A DNA stretch of 64,000 nucleotides from positions 16,954 to 80,953 of the forward strand of contig JBGSYC010000200.1 in assembly GCA_041751095.1 (NCBI GenBank), in the 5' to 3' direction. Source of the DNA: JADCRZ01 sp041751095 (GTDB lineage Bacteria; Bacteroidota; Bacteroidia; Chitinophagales; Chitinophagaceae). A program made the translations under genes and the position numbers. Of the stretch, positions 1-7,959 are shown in pieces. The stretch's first letter is position 1. Every line of letters starts with the position of its first letter. The notes under the pieces are model-generated. The model was not told where the DNA came from. It searched no databases and saw nothing but the letters and a program-made list of their open reading frames with translations.

Positions 1-311
1 TCTTACAACGATATAAAGAATTACAGGACATCATTGCTATCCTGGGGTTGGATGAGTTGAGTGATGAGGATAAACTTACCGTGGCCCGTGCCCGGAAAGT
101 GCAGCGTTTCCTGTCTCAGCCGTTTTTTGTGGCTGAACAATTTACCGGGTTAAAAGGCGTATTCGTAAGTATAGAGGATACGATCCGGGGATTTAATTCG
201 ATAATGGACGGAGAAGCAGATGAATATCCGGAAGCAGCTTTTAATCTTGTAGGAACACTTGAAGATGCAATGGAAAAGGGTAAGAAGTTGTTAGCACAGG
301 CCCAGGGATAA
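1..311 (+). CDS. atpD: ATP synthase F1 subunit beta, C-terminal part
   Basis: The gene runs in from the left edge; the first complete codon is at position 3 and about 102 residues are visible. The beta subunit carries the catalytic nucleotide sites of the F1 head. The visible part is the C-terminal helical domain, recognised by the conserved run FLSQPFFVAEQFTG, the DEDKLTVARARK segment before it and an acidic-then-lysine end. The Walker motifs lie outside the window. atpC follows 146 bp downstream with no other F1 gene nearby, the separate beta-epsilon arrangement often seen in Bacteroidota. Identity is secure; only the length is incomplete. Confidence 0.95.
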   Translation, partial: LQRYKELQDIIAILGLDELSDEDKLTVARARKVQRFLSQPFFVAEQFTGLKGVFVSIEDTIRGFNSIMDGEADEYPEAAFNLVGTLEDAMEKGKKLLAQAQG

Positions 312-457
312 TTCATTTCGCAGCAAATCATTGGATGAGAGAAGACGTTGTCCATCTCAGACGATTTTTCATGAAGTGATTGCAGCCGGCGAATGTTTCG
401 TACATTATGTCAGTTTTGTCAGACACCGGTTTAAAAAAATGCTAATACCTGTTATAC

Positions 458-730
458 ATGAATGTAGATATTTTAACTCCGGAAAAGAAGCTGTTTAGCG
501 GCGAAGCTTACGGGGTTCAGTTACCTGGCACTGAAGGGATGTTTGAAGTATTGGAAAGACATGCCCCATTGGTGGCCGCTTTGACGTCAGGAAAACTTAA
601 AATTTTAAAAGATAAAACTTTTTCGAATACTTCGAGTTATATTATACAAGGCGGGTTCGTTGAAGTGCTCAATAATAAGGTGACTGTTTTGGTTGAAGGC
701 GCTTCTGCCATAGATTCCGCCGGGGTATAA
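458..730 (+). CDS. atpC: ATP synthase F1 subunit epsilon (short form)
   Basis: This 90-residue protein is the epsilon subunit of the central stalk, which couples rotation to the catalytic head. It begins MNVDILTPEKKLFSGEA and contains the LPGTEGMFEVLERHAPLVA region typical of the N-terminal beta-sandwich. The C-terminal helical hairpin of the roughly 135-residue proteobacterial form is absent, so the regulatory arm is missing, as in many Bacteroidota. The ATG has no clear Shine-Dalgarno sequence. It lies behind atpD and is followed by a strong hairpin terminator, so atpD-atpC probably forms one unit. Confidence 0.93.
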   Translation: MNVDILTPEKKLFSGEAYGVQLPGTEGMFEVLERHAPLVAALTSGKLKILKDKTFSNTSSYIIQGGFVEVLNNKVTVLVEGASAIDSAGV

Positions 731-840
731 TGTATTTATCCGTGAGCAATACGGTTATAACGGTAATCTGTACAATGGGAACTAACAACAAGTAACGTTT
801 CATTATCCTTTCTGGTCCATCATCCCACAGAAAAATTCTG

Positions 841-869
841 GCCCATCTCCTCGGAGGTGGGCTTTTATT
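841..869 (+). terminator. Rho-independent terminator after atpDC
   Basis: A nine-pair GC-rich stem (left arm GCCCATCTC, right arm GAGGTGGGC, one G-T pair) closes a four-base loop and is followed by TTTTATTT. It sits 110 bp downstream of atpC and just before the promoter of the next gene, so it probably ends the atpDC transcript. Confidence 0.85.
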
Positions 870-885
870 TAGGTGAACTTAGACC

Positions 886-916
886 TTGTTAGCATCAAGT
901 TAAACAATTACTTTTC
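886..916 (+). promoter_or_regulatory. Bacteroidota-type promoter for the DUF4136 lipoprotein
   Basis: TTG at 886-888 is followed after 20 nt by TACTTTTC at 909-916, one mismatch from the Bacteroidota -7 element TAnnTTTG. Transcription would start near 923 and give a leader of about 47 nt before the ATG at 970. It lies directly behind the atpDC terminator. Confidence 0.45.
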
Positions 917-969
917 CACGTACCACGGCATTCTGTTTGATTTACAGGCTGTACAACAAACGAAATTTT

Positions 970-1614
970 ATGAAAAGAACACTTCTGGTATGGGCCGTGT
1001 CAATAATGACGGTACCTGTTATCTTAAGCAGTTGCAGGAAAGAGCCGATGAAAAATCTTACAAGCGAAGAATCAAGAATTTATATTACGAATTTTGATTC
1101 TACTGCAAAGTTTGCCAATTACAAAACCTATAGCATTGTTGATTCAGTTTCTCTGATCAACGACAACAAGCTTACCGCGAAATCTTTGTCGAATTATGAC
1201 GCGCTCGTTCTGACTTCCCTAAAAGCGGGAATGCAAAAACGCGGATTTAACCTTGTCAACCGGAATGCGCAGCCTGATCTTGGACTGAACGTTTCAAGAA
1301 TTACCAACACTTACACCGGCGTGATCAGCTATCCCGACTATTGGGGATATTACAACAGCTTTTACGATCCGTTTTATTGGGGATACCCGGGATTTGGGTA
1401 TTATTCCCCTTATTCATTCGGAGTTTACCAGATTAGCGAAGGTGGTTTATCTATCGACCTGCTTGATCTGAAGAACGCTTCCGTCAACGGAAACAGGATT
1501 AAGCCCGTATGGACGGCCCTTGCCCGCGGCACAGGCGTTTTTAATGAGGCTAATGCCGCTACGCAGGCTCAGGCATTTTTTGACCAGTCTCCTTATTTGA
1601 AAAGTACCAACTAA
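970..1614 (+). CDS. DUF4136 family lipoprotein
   Basis: This 214-residue protein is of unknown function. The N-terminus is a lipoprotein signal: a basic start, a hydrophobic stretch and the lipobox LSSC with Cys at residue 22. An upstream in-frame start at 937 would bury this signal, so the ATG at 970 is preferred. The body begins ITNFDSTAKFANYKTYSI, typical of DUF4136, and contains a patch very rich in Tyr, Trp, Gly and Phe, which is common in Bacteroidota members. It is probably anchored in the outer membrane or periplasm. The next gene starts 19 bp downstream and is likely co-transcribed. Confidence 0.8.
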   Translation: MKRTLLVWAVSIMTVPVILSSCRKEPMKNLTSEESRIYITNFDSTAKFANYKTYSIVDSVSLINDNKLTAKSLSNYDALVLTSLKAGMQKRGFNLVNRNAQPDLGLNVSRITNTYTGVISYPDYWGYYNSFYDPFYWGYPGFGYYSPYSFGVYQISEGGLSIDLLDLKNASVNGNRIKPVWTALARGTGVFNEANAATQAQAFFDQSPYLKSTN

Positions 1615-1633
1615 ACATTAATAAATATATTTT

Positions 1634-2248
1634 ATGAAAAGAATTTTTGTCAATACAATGTTAACCCTGATCGTTGTTGCCGCAGGCACTACCATCCAGG
1701 CGCAGCAGAGGCTTCAAATGAAAATAGGCTACCAGGCTGCGAAGCCTTTAGGTTCTTTTAAAGATGCTATTAATACAACCTCATACAGGGGATTTAATGG
1801 TGAAATAACGTATGCGGTTACCGAACAGTTAGGTGTTGGTTTGGGTGTTTCTTACAACGACTTTTATCAAAAGTTCCCCCGGCAGGTGTATCCTGTTAAA
1901 GATGGAGCTGTCTCAGCCGTAATTACAAACTCCATTCAGACCACGCCAATTTTGGTGAAAGCCAATTACAGTCTGGTAAGGGATGGCGCAATACGTCCAT
2001 ACTTCGGCCTTGGCGCGGGTGTCAACCTGGTGAGTTACAGCCAGTACCTGGGTGAATTTCCTGATTCGAAAACATCATTTAAGCCCGCATTTGGCGGCGA
2101 CGCCGGTGTAAATATCCCTTTAGGTATTACCAAAACTGCAGGATTAAATATTGGTGCAAATTTCAATTATCTCCCTTTTAATTACAATGGCGTAAAAAAT
2201 CTGCATAACTGGGGAATTCATGCGGGATTATATTTCCCCATCCGGTAA
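1634..2248 (+). CDS. Outer-membrane beta-barrel protein
   Basis: This 204-residue protein has a signal peptide (MKRIFVNTMLTLIVVAAG, cleavage near IQAQ). The mature part alternates polar and hydrophobic residues in strands, with GVGLGVSYNDF and YFGLGAGVNLVSYSQ as clear barrel strands, and ends in a hydrophobic/aromatic strand (GLYFPIR). This is the pattern of a small OmpW/OprF-like porin-type barrel of eight or so strands. It follows the DUF4136 lipoprotein by 19 bp. Substrate and role cannot be read from the sequence. Confidence 0.75.
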   Translation: MKRIFVNTMLTLIVVAAGTTIQAQQRLQMKIGYQAAKPLGSFKDAINTTSYRGFNGEITYAVTEQLGVGLGVSYNDFYQKFPRQVYPVKDGAVSAVITNSIQTTPILVKANYSLVRDGAIRPYFGLGAGVNLVSYSQYLGEFPDSKTSFKPAFGGDAGVNIPLGITKTAGLNIGANFNYLPFNYNGVKNLHNWGIHAGLYFPIR

Positions 2249-2280
2249 GAGGCAGTGAGCAGTCTGAAATCAACTGACAA

Positions 2281-2380
2281 AGTACGAAGTTGGAGTGAGC
2301 ATACGAAGTACGAAGTAGTAGTCGGAAGGATGAGAGAAAGAAACTATTTACATCGGACTTCGTATCTCTAATTTCGTACT
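2281..2380. repeat. Nested inverted repeats between convergent genes
   Basis: Copies of an ACGAAGT-like word form two nested perfect inverted repeats: AGTACGAA at 2281-2288 with TTCGTACT at 2373-2380, and ATACGAAGT at 2301-2309 with ACTTCGTAT at 2357-2365. A further direct copy (TACGAAGTA) lies at 2308-2316. The structure fills the gap between two convergent genes, and its right edge reaches the stop codon of the minus-strand gene, so it may serve as a two-way terminator. Confidence 0.7.
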
Positions 2381-2931
2381 TAGTTCAGTCTTGGATCAGT
2401 AGGAAAGTTCACCAGCATCTCGTATTCACCTCCTAAATGGCGGAGCGCGTCTTTCCAGATATCATTGATCTCTTTGTGAAAGATAAGCTTTCTTGTTGCG
2501 GAAGCGGTTAGCCATGACTTTTCTTTTAGCTCATCATTAAGTTGACCTTTACTCCAGCCGGAGTATCCTATATAAAACCTGATCTTGCTTACATCGACTT
2601 CGCCCGACCTTATCAGGGAAACCGCCGTTTCAAAATCGCCTCCCCAGAACACATCGTCTACCACCCTGAACCCCCCGGGTATTTTTGCAGGGTACTGATG
2701 AAGGAAGTGGATAGTATCCATCTGAACCGGACCTCCATAAAAAACCTGTATTTTCAAATCTTCTACACCGGTAATCAATTCATCCAGCGTATATTCGTAT
2801 GTCCGGTTTAAAACGAATCCAAAGCTTCCTTCTTCCTGATGTTCGCACAAAAAAACCACCGACCTTTTAAAATGTGGATCCTTTAAGAAAGGGTCTGCGA
2901 TTAATAATATTCCTGGCGCCGGAGTTAACAT
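2380..2931 (-). CDS. yqgE: YqgE/AlgH family protein
   Basis: This 183-residue protein of the YqgE/AlgH (DUF179) family has no established biochemical activity. The family signature is plain: GILLIADPFLKDPHFKRSVV at the N-terminus, GFVLNR soon after, and a GGPV motif followed by FLHQYP. The length is normal for the family. It is convergent with the beta-barrel gene and divergent from the sensor kinase. A possible promoter (TTAGTTTG on the minus strand, 2952-2959) lies about 20 bp upstream of the ATG. Confidence 0.9.
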   Translation of the reverse strand: MLTPAPGILLIADPFLKDPHFKRSVVFLCEHQEEGSFGFVLNRTYEYTLDELITGVEDLKIQVFYGGPVQMDTIHFLHQYPAKIPGGFRVVDDVFWGGDFETAVSLIRSGEVDVSKIRFYIGYSGWSKGQLNDELKEKSWLTASATRKLIFHKEINDIWKDALRHLGGEYEMLVNFPTDPRLN

Positions 2932-3253
2932 TTTGTCAGCTGATTATTTTACAAACTAAGCTTAAGAACACACGATTATTCAATTTTTCTGTCTTTCTAA
3001 ATTACTATTTATATTGAAACGCGAAAAGGTTTCTTTACTCAAACACGAATTTTTCTCAAAAAACATTCAACACTAAAATGTAACACATTGTATGCAAAAC
3101 CTTCGTTAAATCATCAGCAGATGGCTTCAATAATTGTAAAAACTGTGTCAGAAGCTTATTTTTGCTTCAGCAGTATATATTTTAGTCAACGGTTTATGTC
3201 AGCATCCTGATGATGATGCGTCTGGCATGTTTTAACAATTTAAAATTTGTCAT
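2932..3253. other. Divergent intergenic region, no gene
   Basis: This AT-rich spacer separates the divergent yqgE and sensor-kinase genes. I see no coding pattern on either strand. It holds the kinase promoter at 3134-3164 and a weaker minus-strand candidate at 2952-2959. A GATGATGATG run near 3212 is too short to call a repeat array. Confidence 0.6.
3134..3164 (+). promoter_or_regulatory. Bacteroidota-type promoter for the sensor kinase
   Basis: TTG at 3134-3136, a 20-nt spacer and an exact TAnnTTTG element (TATTTTTG, 3157-3164) match the Bacteroidota consensus. Initiation near 3171 would leave a leader of about 83 nt before the kinase start. Confidence 0.62.
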
Positions 3254-4690
3254 TTGAAGAAAATTTTCCCCATCATTATTGTATTGATCACTTTGTCTCT
3301 AATCGGGATAATTGTTATTCAGGTCTCCTGGTTTAAATCGATGTTAGAGAATAAAGAGGAAGAGCTGGAAATGCATGTTATCATGTCGTTAAACCAGGTT
3401 GGTGAACAGTTGATCACAGAAACAAATACTGCACTACCCAGTCTCAAAAGCTCGCCGTTTAAACCGTCTTTCACCTGGCCCTCCGATCAGTTGCTGAATG
3501 AATACATGAAGGCGTCTACGATATCTTCGCGCTATACCGAATATGAAATTTACGAAAGGTTAAGGAAGGCGTTTAATCACCACGGCCTCAAAGACACTCA
3601 CTTTGAATTTGCAATTCTGAATGATGCGAATGTGCTGGGTTATGAAATGAAGTCGAAAGGGTTGCTTAATGTTCTTGAAGATACGATTACGCATCGTCCA
3701 TTCTTTTATCCCATTCAGGCTCCGGGCGGAAGCAAATTCGAGGGCCTTGTGCCGGAAGAAGTGATGCTTGTGATCGTGCCTAATCTAAAACATATTGTCA
3801 TAAGCCAGTTAAGATGGATGATCGCCGGTGCTGTTACGTTTACGCTGGTGTTGCTGGCAGCTTTTTATGTCACCTTCAATGCTTTGTTAAGGCAAAAGAA
3901 GTTAAGTGAAATAAAAAACGACTTTATCAATAACATGACGCATGAATTTAAGACTCCTCTTGCCACCATTTCACTGGCGGTAGATGCTTTAAGAAATGAA
4001 AAAGTGCTTGAGAGCAGGGAGAAGCTTAACTATTTCAGCGGTATCATTAAGGAAGAGAACAAACGGATGAATAAGCAGGTGGAAACCATACTCCAGGCTG
4101 CCTTAACAGACCGCCAGGAATTACAACTGAATCTTAGGCCCATTAACGTTCACCAGGTTATCCATAAAGCATTCGAAAATTTTACGTTGCAATTGCAGCA
4201 AAAGAATGGAAAAGCTGACCTTCAGTTAAACGCAAAGTTTGATCTTATCAACGCGGATGAAGTTCATTTTACCAATCTTATCAGCAACCTTGTAGATAAT
4301 GCCTTGAAATATTCAAAAGAAAACCTGTTGCTGAAGCTTTCCACTACGAACACCAATAAGTCTGTTATCATCCGGATTGAAGACAACGGGATAGGCATGA
4401 GTAAGGAAACCGTAAAACGGATTTTTGAAAAGTTCTATAGGGCTCATACCGGTAACCTTCATAACGTAAAAGGGTTTGGGTTGGGTTTAAGTTACGTGAA
4501 AACAGTGGTCGATGCTCATCATGGTAAGATAAAGGTAGAAAGTGTATTAGGCAGGGGGACGAGTTTCATCATTGATATGCCGTTGCACAAATACCAGGAA
4601 CAAACCATCAGCGTTCCCGGGTTTCAGGGGCTCGAAAACGTTCAGGAAATCACCGGTAAGCAGGTTCATAACCCCGCCGGGCTTACCTAA
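3254..4690 (+). CDS. Membrane sensor histidine kinase (orphan)
   Basis: This 478-residue transmembrane histidine kinase starts with TTG; the first residues already enter transmembrane helix 1 (about 5-27), which supports this start. A periplasmic sensor region of about 155 residues follows, then helix 2 (about 187-210). No HAMP domain is evident. The dimerisation box NNMTHEFKTPLA carries the phospho-accepting His230. The ATPase domain shows the N box (NLISNLVDNALKYS), G1 (EDNGIGM) and G2 (GFGLGLSYVK). No response-regulator gene is adjacent, so the partner must be elsewhere. The ligand is unknown. It is convergent with queA, with nine bases between their stops. Confidence 0.9.
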   Translation: MKKIFPIIIVLITLSLIGIIVIQVSWFKSMLENKEEELEMHVIMSLNQVGEQLITETNTALPSLKSSPFKPSFTWPSDQLLNEYMKASTISSRYTEYEIYERLRKAFNHHGLKDTHFEFAILNDANVLGYEMKSKGLLNVLEDTITHRPFFYPIQAPGGSKFEGLVPEEVMLVIVPNLKHIVISQLRWMIAGAVTFTLVLLAAFYVTFNALLRQKKLSEIKNDFINNMTHEFKTPLATISLAVDALRNEKVLESREKLNYFSGIIKEENKRMNKQVETILQAALTDRQELQLNLRPINVHQVIHKAFENFTLQLQQKNGKADLQLNAKFDLINADEVHFTNLISNLVDNALKYSKENLLLKLSTTNTNKSVIIRIEDNGIGMSKETVKRIFEKFYRAHTGNLHNVKGFGLGLSYVKTVVDAHHGKIKVESVLGRGTSFIIDMPLHKYQEQTISVPGFQGLENVQEITGKQVHNPAGLT

Positions 4691-4699
4691 TAAGCAACA

Positions 4700-5926
4700 C
4701 TACGGAAGATAAAGCAGGCAGCCATCACCATAGCTAAGAAAGCGGAAGTTATTTTGTAACGCATACTGGTAAACCTCCCGCCATTCTTTTCCGATTAAAG
4801 CGGCAACAAGCAACAACAATGTGGAGTTTGGCTGGTGAAAGTTTGTGATCAGTCCGCGGATGATTTTTGTTTTATAACCCGGGGCGATCAATATCCGGGT
4901 CTGGCAAACAAGTGCCGGCATCCTGTTTTTTTTCATCCAGGCGAGCAAAGCATTCAGCGCAGCCCGGGCGTCAATAGCCCTTTCTTCAAGCGTATATACT
5001 TCCCATTGGGAAATTTCCAGGCTTTTGCGTGTTATTTCAGGTGTCAGATAACATTTGAGGCCCATCCAGTACAGGCTTTCCAACGTCCGCAGGGATGTAG
5101 TGCCCACTGCAAAGACATTGTGTAAGCGGCTAATAAGCTTCTCAATAAAAGCCGCGCTTACCTCTAATGATTCTGCATGCATAACATGCCCTTCCATGAA
5201 GGGTGATTTAACCGGCATAAATGTGCCCGCGCTAACATGCAGCGTAACAAAATCCACATCAATCGAAAGCTCTCCTAAAGACTTAAATACTGGTTCCGAA
5301 AAATGAAGTCCTGCCGTTGGCGCGGCTACTGAACCCGGGTGATCAGCATATATGGTCTGGTACCGGTTGTTGTCATTCAAATCTGTGTCCCTTTTTAGGT
5401 AAGGCGGGATAGGCATTACGCCACAGTGATGTAATACTTCCTTAAAAGTCAGTGAGGCAGGTTGCCAGTTAAATTCTATCGTGAAACGATCTGCCGTCCT
5501 TTCTTTTACCTGTGCAGTAAGTTGGACGTCATAAGGTTCTGTAACCGTTTTCTTTTGAAGTACGAGCCCATGCTTCCATTTTCCGGCACCGCCGATCAGG
5601 CACTGCCATTGAACATTCCCTTTTGCATTCATGGCAGCATCCATACCGGCGCATGCGGCATGGGGCTCGAGGGCTAAAATTTCAACCACCCCGCCCGTTT
5701 CTTTTCTAAAGAGCAGTCTTGCCGGAACAACTTTAGTATCATTAAAAACCAGTAAAGCGCCCCCGGGAAGATAAGAGGCAATATTCACATAACGATCTTC
5801 TTCTATCTTCTTATCCCTGAAAATTAAAAGCCTGGAGCTGTCTCTTTCCGCCAAAGGGTGCTTTGCGATGCGCTCTTCCGGGAGAGAATACGTAAAGTCG
5901 TTTATCGCTAAATTTCCGGGATGCAT
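4700..5926 (-). CDS. queA: S-adenosylmethionine:tRNA ribosyltransferase-isomerase
   Basis: QueA transfers and isomerises the ribosyl part of SAM onto 7-aminomethyl-7-deazaguanine in tRNA, the step making epoxyqueuosine. The protein has about 408 residues from the chosen ATG, which gives the family start MHPGNLAINDFTYSLPEERI; an 18-codon extension to 5980 is possible but has no family support. Diagnostic segments are FNDTKVVPARL, the strongly conserved AAPTAGLHF, LHVSAGTF and the C-terminal ITNFHQPNSTLLLLVAAL. No other queuosine gene is adjacent. Confidence 0.93.
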   Translation of the reverse strand: MHPGNLAINDFTYSLPEERIAKHPLAERDSSRLLIFRDKKIEEDRYVNIASYLPGGALLVFNDTKVVPARLLFRKETGGVVEILALEPHAACAGMDAAMNAKGNVQWQCLIGGAGKWKHGLVLQKKTVTEPYDVQLTAQVKERTADRFTIEFNWQPASLTFKEVLHHCGVMPIPPYLKRDTDLNDNNRYQTIYADHPGSVAAPTAGLHFSEPVFKSLGELSIDVDFVTLHVSAGTFMPVKSPFMEGHVMHAESLEVSAAFIEKLISRLHNVFAVGTTSLRTLESLYWMGLKCYLTPEITRKSLEISQWEVYTLEERAIDARAALNALLAWMKKNRMPALVCQTRILIAPGYKTKIIRGLITNFHQPNSTLLLLVAALIGKEWREVYQYALQNNFRFLSYGDGCLLYLP

Positions 5927-6091
5927 GCCTGAGGGCTGCAAGTTAGCATTTATCGCAAAACGGATATTAACGCCAGCCAAATAAAAACATCCTGATCACC
6001 CCATTGGTTTGCAAGGTACAACATGCGTGAAAGCAATGTCTCCAGGCTGTTTATCCATCTTGATAAAGCCTTTGCCGACACCCATCCTGCA

Positions 6092-6113
6092 GAGACGCCA
6101 TGCATGGCGTCTC
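6092..6113. repeat. 22-bp perfect palindrome
   Basis: GAGACGCCATG is followed directly by its own reverse complement CATGGCGTCTC. It lies in the queA-mraZ spacer. From memory, related GAGACG...CGTCTC palindromes are dispersed short repeats in several bacterial phyla, so this may be one copy of a genomic family. An operator role is less likely because it is over 280 bp from mraZ. Confidence 0.7.
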
Positions 6114-6197
6114 CTACGGGGATGCTGCGGGTTTAATTGTTAGACACGTCGTTAATTCAATGAAAACCGCGGACACCGTAACCGGGTGAAGCAGCAG

Positions 6198-6314
6198 TTA
6201 TCCACACGATGTCCACGGCGGGTCTGTGATATCCACAGGTAACGCACAGTTTATGCACAAAACTGCAGCCGGGAAGAGTCTGATCACCAGCAAGATGAGA
6301 ATACCTGTGGAAAA
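6198..6314. promoter_or_regulatory. Cluster of DnaA-box sequences upstream of mraZ
   Basis: Two exact matches to the DnaA-box consensus TTATNCACA occur at 6198-6206 (TTATCCACA) and 6251-6259 (TTATGCACA). Two one-mismatch boxes lie at 6229-6237 (ATATCCACA) and, on the minus strand, 6306-6314 (TTTTCCACA). An AT-rich stretch follows at 6311-6341. The cluster could make the division operon responsive to DnaA or be part of a replication origin; the sequence alone does not decide. Confidence 0.5.
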
Positions 6315-6339
6315 ATATAAAAATGGCTTTTCCTATATT

Positions 6340-6369
6340 AAAGTGGGAAAAAGTGTTAATTTGTGGTAA
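6340..6369 (+). promoter_or_regulatory. MraZ operator: three 10-bp-period boxes
   Basis: Three consecutive 10-bp units start at 6340, 6350 and 6360: AAAGTGGGAA, AAAGTGTTAA and TTTGTGGTAA. The GTGG/GTGT core recurs every 10 bp, matching known MraZ sites (TGGGN repeats at 10-bp spacing in E. coli; AAAGTG[G/T] boxes in mycoplasmas). They end 29 bp before the mraZ ATG and overlap a weak -7-like TTAATTTG at 6356-6363, so bound MraZ would repress its own operon. Confidence 0.75.
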
Positions 6370-6398
6370 TATATATTTATTTTAGTACAAACTCTTTA

Positions 6399-6854
6399 AT
6401 GACAGGTTTCCTGGGCGAATATGAAGCAACAATCGATGCAAAAGGGCGCTTCCTTTTGCCGGCTGGCTTTAAGAAGCAGTTGCCCGAAGACAGCAGTGCC
6501 CGTTTCGTAATAAACAGGGGTTTCGAAAAATGCCTTAGTCTATACCCAATCAAAAGCTGGGAACCTATTTATACGAATATCAGTAAGCTCAATGATTTCG
6601 ATCCGAAAGTGAGGGAGTTCAGGAGATATTTCCTAAACGGCGCCATAACAACGGAGTTGGATACGGCAGGCCGGTTACTGATACCTCAGAATTTGAAAGA
6701 CTATGCCGGGCTGGAAAAGGATATTGTGCTGGTGGCAGCAGTAAATAAAATTGAAGTCTGGGATAAAAACAAGTATCAACAGTTCTTTGAAAATTTTTCG
6801 CCCGAATCCTTCAGCACACTTGCGCAGGAAGTTATGGGGCATGAGGCAATGTAG
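6399..6854 (+). CDS. mraZ: Transcriptional regulator MraZ
   Basis: MraZ is a SpoVT/AbrB-fold DNA-binding protein that autoregulates the dcw cluster. From the ATG at 6399 it has 151 residues and begins MTGFLGEYEATIDAKGRFLLPAGF, the first of two repeats; the second is ELDTAGRLLIPQNLKDYAGL. A GTG 12 codons upstream is open but would lie inside the operator boxes and add residues not found in the family. It is the first gene of the cluster, 133 bp ahead of rsmH. Its predicted binding sites lie immediately upstream. Confidence 0.94.
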   Translation: MTGFLGEYEATIDAKGRFLLPAGFKKQLPEDSSARFVINRGFEKCLSLYPIKSWEPIYTNISKLNDFDPKVREFRRYFLNGAITTELDTAGRLLIPQNLKDYAGLEKDIVLVAAVNKIEVWDKNKYQQFFENFSPESFSTLAQEVMGHEAM

Positions 6855-6987
6855 CATCTTTTTACGTGGAGCTATGAGTCAGGTACGGGTGATCGTCGGG
6901 TGTAGTAGGTCGGGCGGGCAAAACAATCAGTATTCATCAGGTAAATTAATCTTCAGTCTAACGCAAACCGCCAATCTAACTTCACAG

Positions 6988-7914
6988 ATGCCCCCCTATC
7001 ATACACCTGTATTATTAAAAGAAGTGATTGAAGGCTTAAACGTCGGGTCAAAAAGCGATGGGGTGTTTGTCGACTGCACTTACGGCGGAGGTGGCCATTC
7101 CGGTGAGATATTAAAACGGCTGAGTGAGAGAGGTAAACTGATCGCGTTCGACCAGGATGAAGATGCCAGGAGAAATATCCCTGACGACAGCAGGGTAATT
7201 TTCGAGCCGCATAATTTCCGTCACCTGCAACGCTTCCTGCGATTGCACAAGGTCAGCGAGGTAGATGGTGTGCTTGCGGACCTCGGTGTATCAAGCCGCC
7301 AGTTGGATGAGGCACGCAGAGGCTTCTCAACGAGGCTGGATGGTGACCTGGACATGCGGATGGATACCAGACAGGCGTTAAAGGCTTATGATGTTATACA
7401 GTCGTACAGCGAGGAACGGTTGCACAAACTTTTTGAGCAATATGGTGAAGTTACAAACGCCAGGACGCTGGCGCGGACGATTGTAAACATACGACGTTCG
7501 GTTTCATTGATGAGCAGTGCAAATTTTAAAGCTGCACTCGGCAATATCGTCAAAGGCAACCCGAACAGGTATTTCGCACAGGTATTCCAGGCCTTACGGA
7601 TTGAAGTAAATGATGAATTAGGCGCTTTAAAAGAAATGTTGTTGCAAATTCCGATGATCCTTAAACCGGGTGGCCGGGTAGCAATCATCACATTCCATTC
7701 ATTGGAAGACCGGATGGTAAAAGAATTTTTCAAAAAGGGGCATTTGGAAAAACAGGAATTTAATCCATTTCAGCAGGGTGTTGAAAGAAAACCTGTTTTG
7801 AAAATAATTTCAGGAAAGCCCATTTTACCCCGAGAAGAGGAGCTAAGGAATAATCCAAGGTCCCGAAGCGCGAAACTAAGAATAGCAGAAAGAGTAAGTG
7901 CAGATGAGTCCTGA
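6988..7914 (+). CDS. rsmH: 16S rRNA (cytosine-1402 N4)-methyltransferase
   Basis: RsmH (MraW) methylates N4 of C1402 in 16S rRNA using SAM. The 308-residue protein starts MPPYHTPVLLKEVIEGL, the family N-terminus; the reading frame is open far upstream into mraZ, but that extension has no family support. SAM-binding and catalytic segments are VDCTYGGGGHSGEIL, ADLGVSSRQLDEARRGFS, DLDMRMD and ITFHSLEDRMVKEFF. The stop codon lies inside a 9-bp tandem repeat. Second gene of the dcw cluster. Confidence 0.95.
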   Translation: MPPYHTPVLLKEVIEGLNVGSKSDGVFVDCTYGGGGHSGEILKRLSERGKLIAFDQDEDARRNIPDDSRVIFEPHNFRHLQRFLRLHKVSEVDGVLADLGVSSRQLDEARRGFSTRLDGDLDMRMDTRQALKAYDVIQSYSEERLHKLFEQYGEVTNARTLARTIVNIRRSVSLMSSANFKAALGNIVKGNPNRYFAQVFQALRIEVNDELGALKEMLLQIPMILKPGGRVAIITFHSLEDRMVKEFFKKGHLEKQEFNPFQQGVERKPVLKIISGKPILPREEELRNNPRSRSAKLRIAERVSADES

Positions 7915-7945
7915 AAGCCCTGAAAGCCCTGAAAGCCCTGATAGC
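7910..7945 (+). repeat. 9-bp tandem repeat across the rsmH stop
   Basis: Four consecutive units of CCTGAAAGC (the last CCTGATAGC) begin inside the final codons of rsmH. The first unit supplies the TGA stop. Since the unit is a multiple of three, each copy repeats the same stop in frame, so slippage would not extend the protein. Confidence 0.85.
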
Positions 7946-7959
7946 AAAACATTAATTAT

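Noticed and set aside
6399..6987. Long upstream extension of rsmH overlapping mraZ as a real fusion or alternative start
   Set aside because: The frame is open, but the family N-terminus MPPYHTPVLL begins at 6988 and the upstream part is mraZ coding in another frame.
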